A stretch of 54,997 bases of DNA from Arthrobacter sp. AK04 (GCF_021129155.1 NZ_JAJOMC010000028.1:1-54997); one strand, 5' to 3'; positions 15,786 through 25,192 are shown, counted from the stretch's first letter. The notes: generated by a model from the sequence alone, not told the origin. Made by a program: numbers and translations.

Positions 15786-17225
15786 ATGCTTAAGCAAGGC
15801 TCTGCCCTGGACCGGTACTTCAAGATCACCGAGCGCGGTTCCAACCTTTCCCGCGAGATCCGCGGCGGCTTCGCCACGTTCTTCGCCATGAGCTACATCG
15901 TGGTGCTGAACCCCCTGATCCTCTCCGGTCCGGACTCCAGCGGCACCACCCTGGGGTTCACCGCCGTTGCCGCCGTGACCGCCTTCGTGGCAGGCATCCT
16001 GACCATCCTGATGGGAGCCTGGGCAAAGCACCCCTTCGCGCTTGCCACCGGCCTGGGCGTCAACGCGTTCGTGGCCGTCACCGTGGCCACCAACCCGGGA
16101 CTGACCTGGCCGGACATGATGGGCCTGGTGGTGCTCTCCGGCGTCACCATGCTGATCCTGGTCCTCACCGGATTCCGCACCGCGGTGTTCAAGGCCGTTC
16201 CGGACGGGCTCAAGACGGCGATCGTGGTGGGCATCGGCCTGTTCATCGCGCTGATCGGCCTGGTCAACGCCGGCTTCGTCCGCCGCATCCCGGATGTCGC
16301 CGGCACCACCGTGCCCGTTGGACTCGGCTACGACGGCAAGCTCCTGGGCTGGCCCACCGCCGTGTTCATCTTCGGCCTGATCCTGACCATCGCCCTGGTG
16401 GTGCGCAAGGTCAAGGGCGCCATCCTGATCGGCATCATCACCTCCACCATCATCTCGGTGCTCCTGGAGATGACCCTGCACATCGGACCGAGCTTCGACG
16501 GCGAGACCTCCAACCCCCAGGGCTGGTCCCTGGTGGCGCCGACCTTCACCGGCTGGGCCGCCCCGGACCTGTCCCTGATTGGCAAGGCAAACCCGTTCGG
16601 TGCCTTCGAACACCTGGGCTTCGTTGCCGCCACCCTGCTCGCCTTCGTCATCCTCCTGAGCATTTTCTTCGATGCCATGGGGACCATGGTGGGCCTGGCC
16701 AACGAGGCCGGAACAGTTGACGAACACGGCAATATCCCGGATGTGGACCGCGTGCTCCAGGTGGATGCCCTCGGCGCGATCGTGGGCGGCGGCGCTTCGG
16801 TTTCCTCCAACCAGATCTACGTGGAAGCCGGCGCCGGAATCGGCGAAGGTGCCCGCACGGGCGTGGCCTCGATCGTCACCGGACTGCTGTTCCTGGTGGC
16901 CATGTTCTTCACCCCGCTCATCAACCTGGTGCCCTTCGAAGCGGTGGCCCCCGCCCTGGTGGTGGTGGGCTTCATGATGGTGTCCCAGGTGGGCAGGATC
17001 GACTGGCAGGACTGGGGCATCGCCATCCCGGCCTTCCTGACCTTCACCCTCATGCCGTTCACGTACTCCATCGCCAACGGCCTGGGCGCCGGCTTCATCG
17101 CCTTTGTCCTGATCCGCACCGTCCAGGGCAGGGTCAAGGAGATCCACCCGCTCATGTGGGCCGTAGCCGGCGCGTTCCTGCTGTTCTTCGCTGTGGGTCC
17201 CATCGAGGCGGCACTCGGGATGTAA
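15786..17225 (+). CDS. NCS2/AzgA-family purine (hypoxanthine/guanine/adenine) permease
   Basis: 479 residues, about 12-14 membrane helices. The start DRYFKITERGSNLSREIRGGFATFFAMSYIVVLNP is diagnostic for AzgA/PbuG purine permeases, as is GLGVNAFVAV in TM3 and the FFDAMGTMVGLANEAG region. It imports purine bases by H+ symport. GGAGGACTA precedes the ATG; TAGGAT (15747-15752) may be the -10. It is monocistronic and ends at a strong inverted repeat shared with the convergent antiporter gene. Confidence 0.92.
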   Translation: MLKQGSALDRYFKITERGSNLSREIRGGFATFFAMSYIVVLNPLILSGPDSSGTTLGFTAVAAVTAFVAGILTILMGAWAKHPFALATGLGVNAFVAVTVATNPGLTWPDMMGLVVLSGVTMLILVLTGFRTAVFKAVPDGLKTAIVVGIGLFIALIGLVNAGFVRRIPDVAGTTVPVGLGYDGKLLGWPTAVFIFGLILTIALVVRKVKGAILIGIITSTIISVLLEMTLHIGPSFDGETSNPQGWSLVAPTFTGWAAPDLSLIGKANPFGAFEHLGFVAATLLAFVILLSIFFDAMGTMVGLANEAGTVDEHGNIPDVDRVLQVDALGAIVGGGASVSSNQIYVEAGAGIGEGARTGVASIVTGLLFLVAMFFTPLINLVPFEAVAPALVVVGFMMVSQVGRIDWQDWGIAIPAFLTFTLMPFTYSIANGLGAGFIAFVLIRTVQGRVKEIHPLMWAVAGAFLLFFAVGPIEAALGM

Positions 17226-17253
17226 CCCGCGGCCCCGGCTGCATGGAAACCCG

Positions 17254-17291
17254 GGCCTGGCGCCTTACACGGGAGTGTTCGGCGCCAGGCC
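17254..17291. terminator. 11-bp inverted repeat between convergent genes
   Basis: GGCCTGGCGCC (17254-17264) and GGCGCCAGGCC (17281-17291) are perfectly complementary with a 16-nt loop. The loop contains the stop codon of the minus-strand antiporter. Placement between two converging 3' ends suggests a bidirectional terminator, although there is no T-run. Confidence 0.6.
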
Positions 17292-18569
17292 TTCATCACC
17301 GGTCAACGCGCGGGCTTTCTTTTCCCGGAGCTTGTCCAGGCGGTTCATGAGCGGCGAGGTGGTGGCGCCATGGATCACGATGGACAGCGCTACCACCAGC
17401 CCCACAAAAGCCCACAGCTCCTCCGCCTGGCCGCCGAACTCGCCTTTGCCCAGCGCGTAGGAGAGGTAGTACAGCGAGCCGATGCCCCGGATCCCGAAGA
17501 ACGAGAGGGCGATCCGTTCGCGGGGACCGGTCTTGCCGCCCAGCAGCCCCACCCAGCCTGCCAACGGCCTCACCAGCACCAGGAAGGCCAGCGCCACCAG
17601 CACCTCGGCCCAGCCGATCCCGGCAAGCAGCCCCCGGGCAATCGCGCCGCCCAGCAGGACCAGGATCACCACCGTCATGAGCCGCTCCAGCTGCTCCACA
17701 TAAGAGTGCAGCACCCGGTGGTAGCCGTGCGTGTGCTCAGCGGCACGGATGGTCACGGCGCAGACAAACACGGCGATGAAACCGTAGCCCTCGATCATCT
17801 CGGTGGCGCCGTAGGCCAGGAAGGTTGCGGCGAGCGCCACGAAGCCCTCCGAGTGGTTGGACAGCCGGAGGCTGTCAACGCGGGCAGAGAAAAACAACCG
17901 CGCCAGGAGCTTGCCGGTGAGGAACCCCAGCAGCAGCCCGATGGCCAGCCGCCACAGGACGTCCACCCCAAACCATTCCGGGAACCAGGCCCCCGGGGAT
18001 GAACCCACGATGCTGATGGCGATGGCCAGGTAGACAAAGGGAAACGCCAGCCCGTCGTTGAGGCCGGCTTCGGACGTGAGGCCGAAACGGACCTCATCTT
18101 CCTTGTTCGCGCCCTCTTCCTCGTCCGCGGGCTCGCCCACCTGCACTTCGGAGGCCAGGACCGGGTCCGTGGGCGCCAGGCTGGAGGCCACCAGCAGGGC
18201 AGCGCCGAGGCCCAGGCCCAGGAACCACAGGCCCAGCAGGGTCAGGGCGACGATGCACAGCGGCATGGCAATTCCCAGGAGCCGCCAGGTGGTAGCCCAG
18301 CGCTTACGGCCCACGGGGCGGTCCAGGGCAAGCCCGGCACCCATCAGCGAGATGATGACGCAGATCTCCGTCAGGTGCACAACAAAGTCGCTGTGCACCA
18401 TGGGGTCCGGGTCCGGAAGCGTTGGAATCAGGGCGAACGCCGCCATGCCGGCGCCAAGGAAAACCATGGGCATGGAGAACGGCATGTTGCGCAGGAGCTT
18501 GGGGAGGACAGCTGCGGTAAACACGGCCGCGCCGGCGGCAGCAAAGAGGATGCTGGGGGCTTCAAACAC
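17265..18569 (-). CDS. Na+/H+ antiporter (CPA1/NhaP-type cation:proton antiporter)
   Basis: 434 residues, about 12 membrane helices. Conserved antiporter elements include ASSLAPTDPVLASEVQVG (TM5, with the ion-site Asp) and FGLTSEAGLNDGLAFPFVYLAIAI (the ND pair of TM6). An acidic loop (EPADEEEGANKEDE) separates them. It exports Na+ or K+ in exchange for H+ for pH and salt homeostasis. GTG at 18569, 8 nt after GGAGA, begins the conserved part; the open frame upstream encodes an unlikely Arg/Pro-rich extension. Confidence 0.88.
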   Translation of the reverse strand: MFEAPSILFAAAGAAVFTAAVLPKLLRNMPFSMPMVFLGAGMAAFALIPTLPDPDPMVHSDFVVHLTEICVIISLMGAGLALDRPVGRKRWATTWRLLGIAMPLCIVALTLLGLWFLGLGLGAALLVASSLAPTDPVLASEVQVGEPADEEEGANKEDEVRFGLTSEAGLNDGLAFPFVYLAIAISIVGSSPGAWFPEWFGVDVLWRLAIGLLLGFLTGKLLARLFFSARVDSLRLSNHSEGFVALAATFLAYGATEMIEGYGFIAVFVCAVTIRAAEHTHGYHRVLHSYVEQLERLMTVVILVLLGGAIARGLLAGIGWAEVLVALAFLVLVRPLAGWVGLLGGKTGPRERIALSFFGIRGIGSLYYLSYALGKGEFGGQAEELWAFVGLVVALSIVIHGATTSPLMNRLDKLREKKARALTGDEGLAPNTPV

Positions 18570-18751
18570 GGGACTGTTCTCCGGCCTAAATCTGATGCGC
18601 CGTCCGGCGCAAAAAGGTGATGGGGTCCCCCGGGGGAAGGGATTGCTCCACAATAGCCCCTGCCGCCCCCAGTCGATGACGATCTTGAATTCCAGACAGG
18701 GTGGCGGCGGTGCTGCTGGTTTTCGCCGCCCGCATGCGGTGAGCTTGGAGC

Positions 18752-19744
18752 ATGGCCCTTCCGATCCCTGCCGTCGACCTCCCGCCCCAGCCCTGGAAGG
18801 GGAGGTACGACGGCGACGACGCCGCACAGCGCCGCTGGTGGCAGGCAGTTACTGCGTACGACGGCGGGACAGCAGGTACCGGCGCGGAGGACCCGATGGG
18901 CGCTCTGGGTGATGCCGACGGGGATTCCAAGCCCGCCACCCTGTTGGGCTTCGCAAGCGATGAGGGGGTGCGCCGGAACAAGGGCCGCACCGGCGCGGCG
19001 GCCGCACCCGCGGCGATCCGCAAGGCGCTGGGCCCCCTTGCGTTCCATCTGGACCGGGCCGTGCACGACGCCGGGGATGTGGTGGTGTCAGGCGGTGACC
19101 TCGAATCCGGCCAGGAACGCGCCGGCCGGGCCGTGGCGGCACTGCTCGACGCCGGACACCTGACGGCGTTGCTGGGCGGCGGCCATGAAACCGCCTTCGC
19201 GAGCTACCTGGGGGTGGCCGCCTCCGAGGCGGTCCGGGGCGGGAAGCGGCTGGGCATCCTGAACCTTGACGCCCACTTCGACCTGCGGAAGGAACCGTTG
19301 GCCACGTCCGGGACGCCGTTCCTGCAGATGGCCCGTGCGGAAGCGGCCGCCGGGCGCGACTTCCGCTACGCCGTCGTCGGAATTTCCGAACCCAACAACA
19401 CGCGGGCACTTTTTGACACGGCGCGGGCGCTGGGCGTGCGCTACCTGCTGGACGAGGACTGCGAGGCCGACCGTGTCCGCGCCTTCGTGGCCGGGTTCCT
19501 TGACGGGATCGACGTGCTCTACCTGACCATCGACCTTGACGTGCTGCCGGCCGGCGTGGCCCCGGGCGTCAGTGCGCCGGCGGCGTACGGCGTGCCCCTT
19601 CCGGTTATCGCCGCGGTGTGCCGGCAGGTGGCCTGGAGCGGGAAGCTGCTGCACCTGGACATTGCAGAGCTGAACCCCGCCCTTGACGTCGACGGCCGGA
19701 CCGCCCGGGTGGCCGTGCGCCTGCTGGACACCCTGCTGCGCTGA
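18752..19744 (+). CDS. hutG: Formimidoylglutamase
   Basis: 330-residue ureohydrolase (arginase fold) that hydrolyses N-formimino-L-glutamate to glutamate and formamide, the last step of histidine degradation. Manganese-site motifs are all present: GGGHE, LNLDAHFDLR and TIDLDVLPAGVAPGVSAPAAYG. The N-terminal DDAAQRRW and KGRTGAAAAPAAIRKAL match HutG. The other hut genes in the window (hutU, hutH) are about 11 kb away on the other strand, so this copy is expressed separately. A GGAG just before the ATG is poorly spaced. Confidence 0.93.
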   Translation: MALPIPAVDLPPQPWKGRYDGDDAAQRRWWQAVTAYDGGTAGTGAEDPMGALGDADGDSKPATLLGFASDEGVRRNKGRTGAAAAPAAIRKALGPLAFHLDRAVHDAGDVVVSGGDLESGQERAGRAVAALLDAGHLTALLGGGHETAFASYLGVAASEAVRGGKRLGILNLDAHFDLRKEPLATSGTPFLQMARAEAAAGRDFRYAVVGISEPNNTRALFDTARALGVRYLLDEDCEADRVRAFVAGFLDGIDVLYLTIDLDVLPAGVAPGVSAPAAYGVPLPVIAAVCRQVAWSGKLLHLDIAELNPALDVDGRTARVAVRLLDTLLR

Positions 19745-19823
19745 TCCAACGCACGTTCCGGCTCCCAAAAAGGTAAGTATGCTGTCTATTATTGGACCAT
19801 TACCGATGGAAGGGAGTGGGCCG

Positions 19824-20327
19824 ATGCGGCGCCGAGGAGTGATGGCAGGCCTGCTGCTGGCCGTCCTGATGGTCCTGCCCGGCTGCGGATCCAGCTTCCC
19901 GGCCGACCCTGAGGGGACCCTGGAGAGGGTGCGGGGCGGAACCGTGCGCGTGGGCGCCAGCATGAACGGCGACTGGGTGCGGATTAACGCTTCGGGCAGC
20001 GGCGGGCTCAGCAGCAATGACGTCCAGGGCACGGAGGCGGAGCTGGTGAAGGACTTCGCAGCCCGGCTTGGGGCTGAGATCGAGTGGGTGGCAGGAACCG
20101 AACAGGTCCTGGCCGATGAACTCAAGCACGGCGGGCTGGACCTGGTGATCGGCGGCCTGGACGACAAAACACCCTGGGTGACCCACGCCGGAACGACCCG
20201 GCCCTACGCGGAATCCCGGGACGGGCGTGGAAGCCTCCACAAGCACGTCATGCTGGTACCGCTCGGCGAGAACGCCTTCCTGCTTGAACTGGACAAGTAC
20301 CTGATGGAAGTGAAGGCAGGGCAATGA
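19824..20327 (+). CDS. Lipoprotein resembling one lobe of a family-3 solute-binding protein
   Basis: 167 residues. A lipobox (LPGC, Cys21) predicts a membrane-anchored lipoprotein. The segment RGGTVRVGASMNGDW...GTEAELVKDFAARLGAEIEWV...LKHGGLDLVIGGLDD resembles the first lobe of amino-acid-binding SBP_bac_3 proteins, but the second lobe is nearly absent. ATG at 19824 follows GGGAG with 7-nt spacing; the frame is open further upstream without a signal sequence. Its stop overlaps the start of a CDF transporter (ATGA), a strong sign of joint function. The ligand is unknown. Confidence 0.72.
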   Translation: MRRRGVMAGLLLAVLMVLPGCGSSFPADPEGTLERVRGGTVRVGASMNGDWVRINASGSGGLSSNDVQGTEAELVKDFAARLGAEIEWVAGTEQVLADELKHGGLDLVIGGLDDKTPWVTHAGTTRPYAESRDGRGSLHKHVMLVPLGENAFLLELDKYLMEVKAGQ

Positions 20328-21334
20328 CAGACCTTCGAAGCGGCGGCACCGTGCGGTTCGGGCACACCGAACTTCCGGCGGAGCAGCGGGATGCGCTGCG
20401 CAAGGCCGCCAGGCTCGAGTGGGCCACCATGGGTTTCCTGGCGGTGACCACCACCCTGGTGTTCCTGGTGCTGGGCAACTCGCAGGCCATGAAGGCGGCC
20501 TGGATCGAGGACCTCCTCTCCTTTTTGCCGCCCATCTCCTTCCTCATTGCAGCCCGCATCATCCGGAAGCCGCCGTCGGAGGACCACCCCTACGGCTACC
20601 ACCGGTCAACGGGGGTGGCGCACCTGGTGGCGGCTGTTGCCCTGACGGTCATGGGCGGCTACCTCCTGGTGGAGTCCGGGCTCGGCCTGCTGAAGGCCGA
20701 GCATCCCACCATTGGGGGCATCGAGCTTTTCGGCAGCACTATCTGGCTGGGCTGGCTCATGATGGCCGTTATGTTACTCACCGCTGCCCCGCCGGTGTTC
20801 CTGGGCAGGGCCAAGATGAAACTTGCCGAGAAACTGCACGACAAAGTGCTGTACGCGGACGCGGACATGAACAAGGCGGACTGGATGACCGCCGTTGCGG
20901 CGGTGGCTGGCGTCGGCGGAATCGGCCTTGGGCTGTGGTGGGCGGACTATGCCGCGGCACTGCTGATTTCTGCCAGCATCCTCCACGACGGATTCAAGAA
21001 CACCCGCGCCGCCGTCTCCGCACTCATGGACAAGCGGGCCATGACCTACGACGACGGCGAACCGCATCCGCTGGGCCGGCAGGTGGACGCCTACCTCCGC
21101 AGCCTGGACTGGGCAGCCGAGGCGAGGTCGCGGATCCGCGATGAAGGACATGTTTTCCACATTGAGTCCTTCGTGGTTCCGGCCGGGGGTGCCGTGCCGT
21201 CGCTGGAACAGCTGGAGGCAGCACGCAAGGACTGCGTGGCCATGGACTGGAAGGTGCAGGACATGGTGATCATTCCGGTGGCGGAACTGCCCTCGGAGTT
21301 CCTCCCGGGCCCCACCTCCGGCGGCGAGCACTGA
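20324..21334 (+). CDS. Atypical cation diffusion facilitator-family transporter
   Basis: 336 residues. Six membrane segments, a loop with EDHPYGYHRSTG (family signature DHPYGxxR) and a C-terminal cytosolic domain identify CDF/COG0053. In the fifth helix the usual HxxxD is replaced: the aligned segment DADMNKADW has Met where the His normally sits. The second helix reads WIEDLLSFLPP rather than the usual ADALHxLxD. The metal site is therefore unusual and the substrate may not be zinc. It is coupled by a 4-bp overlap to the lipoprotein gene before it. Confidence 0.83.
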   Translation: MTDLRSGGTVRFGHTELPAEQRDALRKAARLEWATMGFLAVTTTLVFLVLGNSQAMKAAWIEDLLSFLPPISFLIAARIIRKPPSEDHPYGYHRSTGVAHLVAAVALTVMGGYLLVESGLGLLKAEHPTIGGIELFGSTIWLGWLMMAVMLLTAAPPVFLGRAKMKLAEKLHDKVLYADADMNKADWMTAVAAVAGVGGIGLGLWWADYAAALLISASILHDGFKNTRAAVSALMDKRAMTYDDGEPHPLGRQVDAYLRSLDWAAEARSRIRDEGHVFHIESFVVPAGGAVPSLEQLEAARKDCVAMDWKVQDMVIIPVAELPSEFLPGPTSGGEH

Positions 21335-21341
21335 AGGCCGG

Positions 21342-22010
21342 CTAAAGGCCCTTGAGGACGTAGCGCCGCTCCGGACGCCCCACCCCGTACTTGAGCCTCA
21401 CGTCCAGGGTCCCTTCATCGTGCAGGTACTCCAGGTAGCGCCGGGCGCTGACCCGGGACGTTCCCAGCTGTTCGGCCACCTCGGCCGCAGAGAGATCCCC
21501 CGCCGCGGCGTTCAGGGTGGCCTCCACGAGCTTCAGGGTCTCGATGCTGCAGCCCTTGGGAAGCGGCCGCTCGGTCCGGTCCAGGCCGAACACCCGGTTG
21601 ACGTCCGACTGCTCAGCCACATCCTTGGCTGAATCCAGCCCCTGGTATGCACTGCGGTAATGTTCCAGGCGCTCCTGCAGGTCCGATTGGGAAAACGGCT
21701 TGATCAGGTAGTGCACAATTCCGCCGCGGAGGGCCTTGCGCACGGTCTCCACCTCGCGGGCCGCACTGATCACCAGCACGTCCAGCTCCGGGGCAACGTC
21801 CCGCAGCCGGTGCATGAGGTCCAGCCCGTTGATGTCCGGAAGGTGGATGTCCAGCAGCACCAGGTCCGGCTTCAGCCGTTCCGTCTCGATCACCGCCTGG
21901 GCACCGGTGTGGGCCACGCCCACCACGGCGAAGCCCGGTGTCCGCTGGATGAACCCGGCGTGGACCTTGGCCACCATGAAGTCGTCGTCGACGATCAGCA
22001 CCTTGATCAT
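21342..22010 (-). CDS. CitB/DcuR-type response regulator
   Basis: 222 residues. The receiver domain carries the acidic pocket VDDD, phospho-acceptor Asp54 (LLDIHLP) and Lys104 (LIKPF). A C-terminal winged-helix region (SAAEVAEQLGTSRVSARRYLEYL) matches the CitT/CitB class that controls di- and tricarboxylate uptake. Its ATG overlaps the kinase stop (ATGA, 22007-22010). The likely target is the divergent tctCBA operon upstream. It converges on the CDF gene with only 7 bp between stops. Confidence 0.93.
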   Translation of the reverse strand: MIKVLIVDDDFMVAKVHAGFIQRTPGFAVVGVAHTGAQAVIETERLKPDLVLLDIHLPDINGLDLMHRLRDVAPELDVLVISAAREVETVRKALRGGIVHYLIKPFSQSDLQERLEHYRSAYQGLDSAKDVAEQSDVNRVFGLDRTERPLPKGCSIETLKLVEATLNAAAGDLSAAEVAEQLGTSRVSARRYLEYLHDEGTLDVRLKYGVGRPERRYVLKGL

Positions 22011-23602
22011 GGCTGCGTTGCACCTCGTTCTAATCGTGCGGTGAAGACTGCTCCGTTGCTGTTTGCCACGGTGAGGTCCCCGCCGGAGCGCCGGCAGACC
22101 ACCCGGGAGAGCGCCAGCCCGAAGCCGCGGCTGTCCCCCGGGCCGGCTTCCTTGGTGGAGAACCCCTGGCGGAAGATGTCCTCCACGGCCTCGTCCGGGA
22201 CGCCGGGGCCGGAGTCCCGGACCGTGACTTCGACATGGTCCGTACTGTCTTCCACCAGCACCCTGACAGCTGCCTCCGGACGCCCCGTGACGGCGTCGAA
22301 CGCGTTGTCCACCAGGTTCCCCACGACGGTGGTGAGGTCCCGGGACAACTCGTCGCTGACCGGAGCCAGCGACGACTGCGGGTCAAGCTGCAGTGCCACG
22401 CCGCGCTCGGTGGCGAGGCTGGATTTGGCAATCAACAGGGCGGCGAGCGCGGGGTCCTGGATCCGGCTGGTCACTTCATCGTTCAGCCTGGTCCGGTCCA
22501 CCGTTGCGCCGTTGACGAACTGCACCACGGAATCGTATTCGCCGATCTGGATCAGGCCGGAAATCACGTGCAGCTGGTTGGCGAACTCGTGGGCCTGGGC
22601 GCGCAGCGTATCCGTCGCGGTCCGGGTGGCGCCCAGTTCACGTTCCAGGGACGAGAGCTCTGTCCGGTCCCTCAGGGTTGTCACCGAGCCGATATTGCGG
22701 CCGCGGGAGCGGATGGGAACACGGTTCAGCACCACCAGCCGCTCCCCCACCAGCACCAGCTGGTCCGGGTCCGGCTGGTCCCGGGTCAGGACCTTTTTGA
22801 GCGCCGGGTCCACCGGGAGTGAGGCAAGTTTCCTGCCCACGCAGTCCGGCGGCAGGCCCAGCAGTTCCCGGGCACTGTCATTCGCCACCGTGACGCGCTC
22901 GTGCGGGTCCAGCGCCACCACGCCCTCCTTAAGTCCGTGCAGCATGGCCTCGCGGTTTTCCACCAGCCCGGTGATCTCGCTCGGTTCCATCCCCAGGGTC
23001 TGGCGCTTGACCCGCCGGGACAACAGCAGGGAGCCCGCCACACCCAGGACGCTGGCCACGCCGAGGTAGGTCAGGAGGTTGGGGACGGCGTCGCCCAGCC
23101 GCTCGAGGGTGGACGGGTAGTTGCGGCTGATCGAGGCGATGCCGATCATCTTTCCCGAATCGTCAAGGACCGGCACATGGGCGGACAGGACGGCGGTCCC
23201 GCTTTCATCCAGCACCCCGGTCCATGCCCTGCCCTCCATCACCCTGCTGGCTCCGAGTTCCAGGGGCTGGCCCAGCAGCCCCGGATCGGAGGCAGCGACC
23301 ACCGTCCCGTCCAGCTTCGCCAGGGTGACGTGCGACGATCCCGAGACGGTCCGGATGGACTCGGCCACCGCCGGCAAGGCGGACCCCACCCGAGGCTGCG
23401 CCTCGGGCAGCAAAGCCCGTACGGTCGGGTTGTTGCCGAGCGCTTCGGCGGCGGAGAGCGCCCTCCTGCCCTCGGTGCGCTCAAAGGCGGCAGCGGACTG
23501 GGCCAGGGAGATGGCCACCACGGCCACGAGCACTGCCAGGACAATCAGCAACTGCAGCACAAGGTACTGCCCGGCGAGGGACATTCCTCTTCGTCGCGTC
23601 AC
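22007..23602 (-). CDS. CitA/DcuS-type sensor histidine kinase
   Basis: 531 residues. TM1 (about 12-34), an extracytoplasmic PAS-like sensor domain (about 35-175), TM2 (about 177-196), a cytoplasmic PAS (ENREAMLHGLKEGVVALDP), the phospho-His segment AHEFANQLHVISGL and an HATPase_c domain with NLVDNAFDAV and DSGPGVPDEA. The family senses citrate or C4-dicarboxylates. GTG at 23602 with AAGGA 9 nt upstream is the preferred start; ATG at 23584 has a badly spaced RBS. It forms a coupled operon with the response regulator. Confidence 0.92.
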   Translation of the reverse strand: MTRRRGMSLAGQYLVLQLLIVLAVLVAVVAISLAQSAAAFERTEGRRALSAAEALGNNPTVRALLPEAQPRVGSALPAVAESIRTVSGSSHVTLAKLDGTVVAASDPGLLGQPLELGASRVMEGRAWTGVLDESGTAVLSAHVPVLDDSGKMIGIASISRNYPSTLERLGDAVPNLLTYLGVASVLGVAGSLLLSRRVKRQTLGMEPSEITGLVENREAMLHGLKEGVVALDPHERVTVANDSARELLGLPPDCVGRKLASLPVDPALKKVLTRDQPDPDQLVLVGERLVVLNRVPIRSRGRNIGSVTTLRDRTELSSLERELGATRTATDTLRAQAHEFANQLHVISGLIQIGEYDSVVQFVNGATVDRTRLNDEVTSRIQDPALAALLIAKSSLATERGVALQLDPQSSLAPVSDELSRDLTTVVGNLVDNAFDAVTGRPEAAVRVLVEDSTDHVEVTVRDSGPGVPDEAVEDIFRQGFSTKEAGPGDSRGFGLALSRVVCRRSGGDLTVANSNGAVFTARLERGATQP

Positions 23603-23724
23603 TGCGTGGATTCCTTTAGTGATGGTTCGGGTGCCTGGGGGCAGGCACACGTAGCTCAGACACGCGGAGTGCGGTGCCCGCCCCCTCCCGGCGTACCGGA
23701 ACTATACCGCAGCCTGCGGGACAG

Positions 23725-23952
23725 TCAGCGGGGACCGCCGTCGTCCCCTTCCCTGCCGGCGCGACGCAGCAGCACCAGCCGGGTTGCATGGAACGTGATG
23801 AAACCTGCGCCGGCCAGGATGAACAGCGCCTCCGGCCAGCCGGCCTGTCCTTCTGCGACCCGCACGGCTGCCGGCACCAGCGCCAGCAGGACCACCGCCA
23901 TGCCGATCCACGCTGCCGGCACGGTTCCGTAACGCCCGCCCCGCTCTGCCAT
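23725..23952 (-). CDS. Small two-helix membrane protein
   Basis: 75 residues: a short basic N-terminus (MAERGGRYG), two hydrophobic helices (AAWIGMAVVLLALVPAAVRV and EALFILAGAGFITFHATRLVLL) and a charged tail (RRAGREGDDGG). GGGGGA lies 5 nt before the ATG. It sits between the sensor-kinase gene and the divergent tctC promoter and may be the first gene of the kinase transcript. Function unknown. Confidence 0.55.
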   Translation of the reverse strand: MAERGGRYGTVPAAWIGMAVVLLALVPAAVRVAEGQAGWPEALFILAGAGFITFHATRLVLLRRAGREGDDGGPR

Positions 23953-24126
23953 GTCAGTCCCCCGTTCCGTAGCCAGCTTCCAGCCTAAAGCGCGATGCAC
24001 ACCGGGGCGAAAGGCGATGTGAACCGGGGCGTGGTGGGGAGCCGGAAACGTGAACGCAATGAACTTAACTTTCTCTGCGTACACAAGAGTGATCGCCGTC
24101 ACGGCCGGGCCTAGCATCGAAGGACA

Positions 24127-24143
24127 GATCAGGTCCGCTGATC
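24127..24143. promoter_or_regulatory. Candidate operator upstream of tctC
   Basis: GATCAG-GTCCG-CTGATC is a perfect 6-bp inverted repeat with a 5-bp spacer, 39 bp before the tctC start. Its location between a divergent CitAB-type two-component system and tctC makes it a reasonable response-regulator site. That assignment is inference. Confidence 0.4.
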
Positions 24144-24181
24144 ATCCTGTAGAGAATTGCATTACTGAGAAGAGGAACACC

Positions 24182-25192
24182 ATGCGCCAGATCCGCGCAT
24201 TGCGAGTCGCCGCCGTCGCCGCCGGCATCGCCCTGATGGCCACCGGCTGCGGTGCCACCGGCAGCAGCTCCACCAGTACCTCCACCGCCGGTGCTGATGC
24301 CGGACCGGTGACCGGCCTCCAGATCATGGTCCCCAACACTCCCGGCGGCGGCTATGACACCACGGCCCGCGTTGCGGCCAAGGTCCTCGACGACGAGAAG
24401 GTCGCCACCAACACCGAGGTCTTCAACCTTGCCGGCGCGGGCGGCACGGTCGGCCTGGCCCGCATTGTCAACGAAAAGGGCAACGGCGACCTCACCATGC
24501 TGATGGGTCTGGGCGTGGTGGGCGCGAGCTACACCAACAAGTCCGAGTCCAAGCTGACAGAGACCACCCCGCTGGCCCGGCTCATCGAAGAGCCCGGTGC
24601 AATCATGGTCAGCAAGGACTCTCCCTACAAGACCATCGATGACCTGATCACTGCCTGGAAGGCAGATCCGGGTTCAATCGCAGTAGGCGGCGGCTCCTCC
24701 CCCGGCGGCCCCGACCACCTGCTCCCCATGCAGCTTGCAGGAGCCGTAGGAATTGACGCCACCAAGGTGAACTTCGTGTCCTACGACGGCGGCGGAGACC
24801 TCCTCCCGGCAATCCTTGGCAACAAAGTGGGCTTTGCCGCTTCCGGTGCGGGTGAATACCTGCAGCAGATTGAATCGGGCGACGTCCGTGTCCTGGCAAC
24901 CAGCGGCGAAGAGCGCCTGGAAGGTGTGGACGCACCCACGCTGAAGGAATCCAACATTGACCTGGTGTTCACCAACTGGCGCGGCATCGTGGCTCCCCCC
25001 GGAATCAGCGACGAGGATAAGGCCAAGCTGATCGCAGCCCTGGAGAAGATGCACGCAACCGACGCCTGGAAGGAAGCCCTGGTCAAGAACAGCTGGACGG
25101 ACGCCTTCATCACCGGTGACGAGTTCGAAACCTTCCTGACCGAGCAGGACACGCGGGTGGCGGACGTGCTCACGAAGCTTGGCCTGGCGTGA
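24182..25192 (+). CDS. tctC: Tripartite tricarboxylate transporter substrate-binding lipoprotein
   Basis: 336 residues. Lipobox ATGC (Cys23) anchors it outside the membrane. The Bug/TctC fold is shown by MVPNTPGGGYDTTARVAAK, NLAGAGGTVGLARIV, GGGSSPGGPDHLLPMQLA, VNFVSYDGGGDLLPAILG and LVFTNWRGIVAPPG. It captures a tricarboxylate or related organic acid for TctAB. ATG at 24182 follows AGAGGA; the upstream in-frame region lacks a signal peptide. It is the first gene of a four-gene coupled operon. Confidence 0.94.
   Translation: MRQIRALRVAAVAAGIALMATGCGATGSSSTSTSTAGADAGPVTGLQIMVPNTPGGGYDTTARVAAKVLDDEKVATNTEVFNLAGAGGTVGLARIVNEKGNGDLTMLMGLGVVGASYTNKSESKLTETTPLARLIEEPGAIMVSKDSPYKTIDDLITAWKADPGSIAVGGGSSPGGPDHLLPMQLAGAVGIDATKVNFVSYDGGGDLLPAILGNKVGFAASGAGEYLQQIESGDVRVLATSGEERLEGVDAPTLKESNIDLVFTNWRGIVAPPGISDEDKAKLIAALEKMHATDAWKEALVKNSWTDAFITGDEFETFLTEQDTRVADVLTKLGLA

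Noticed and set aside
15783..17147. 454-codon open frame antisense to the purine permease
   Set aside because: The product is His/Glu/Gly/Gln-rich without domains, while the plus strand encodes a complete AzgA-type permease.
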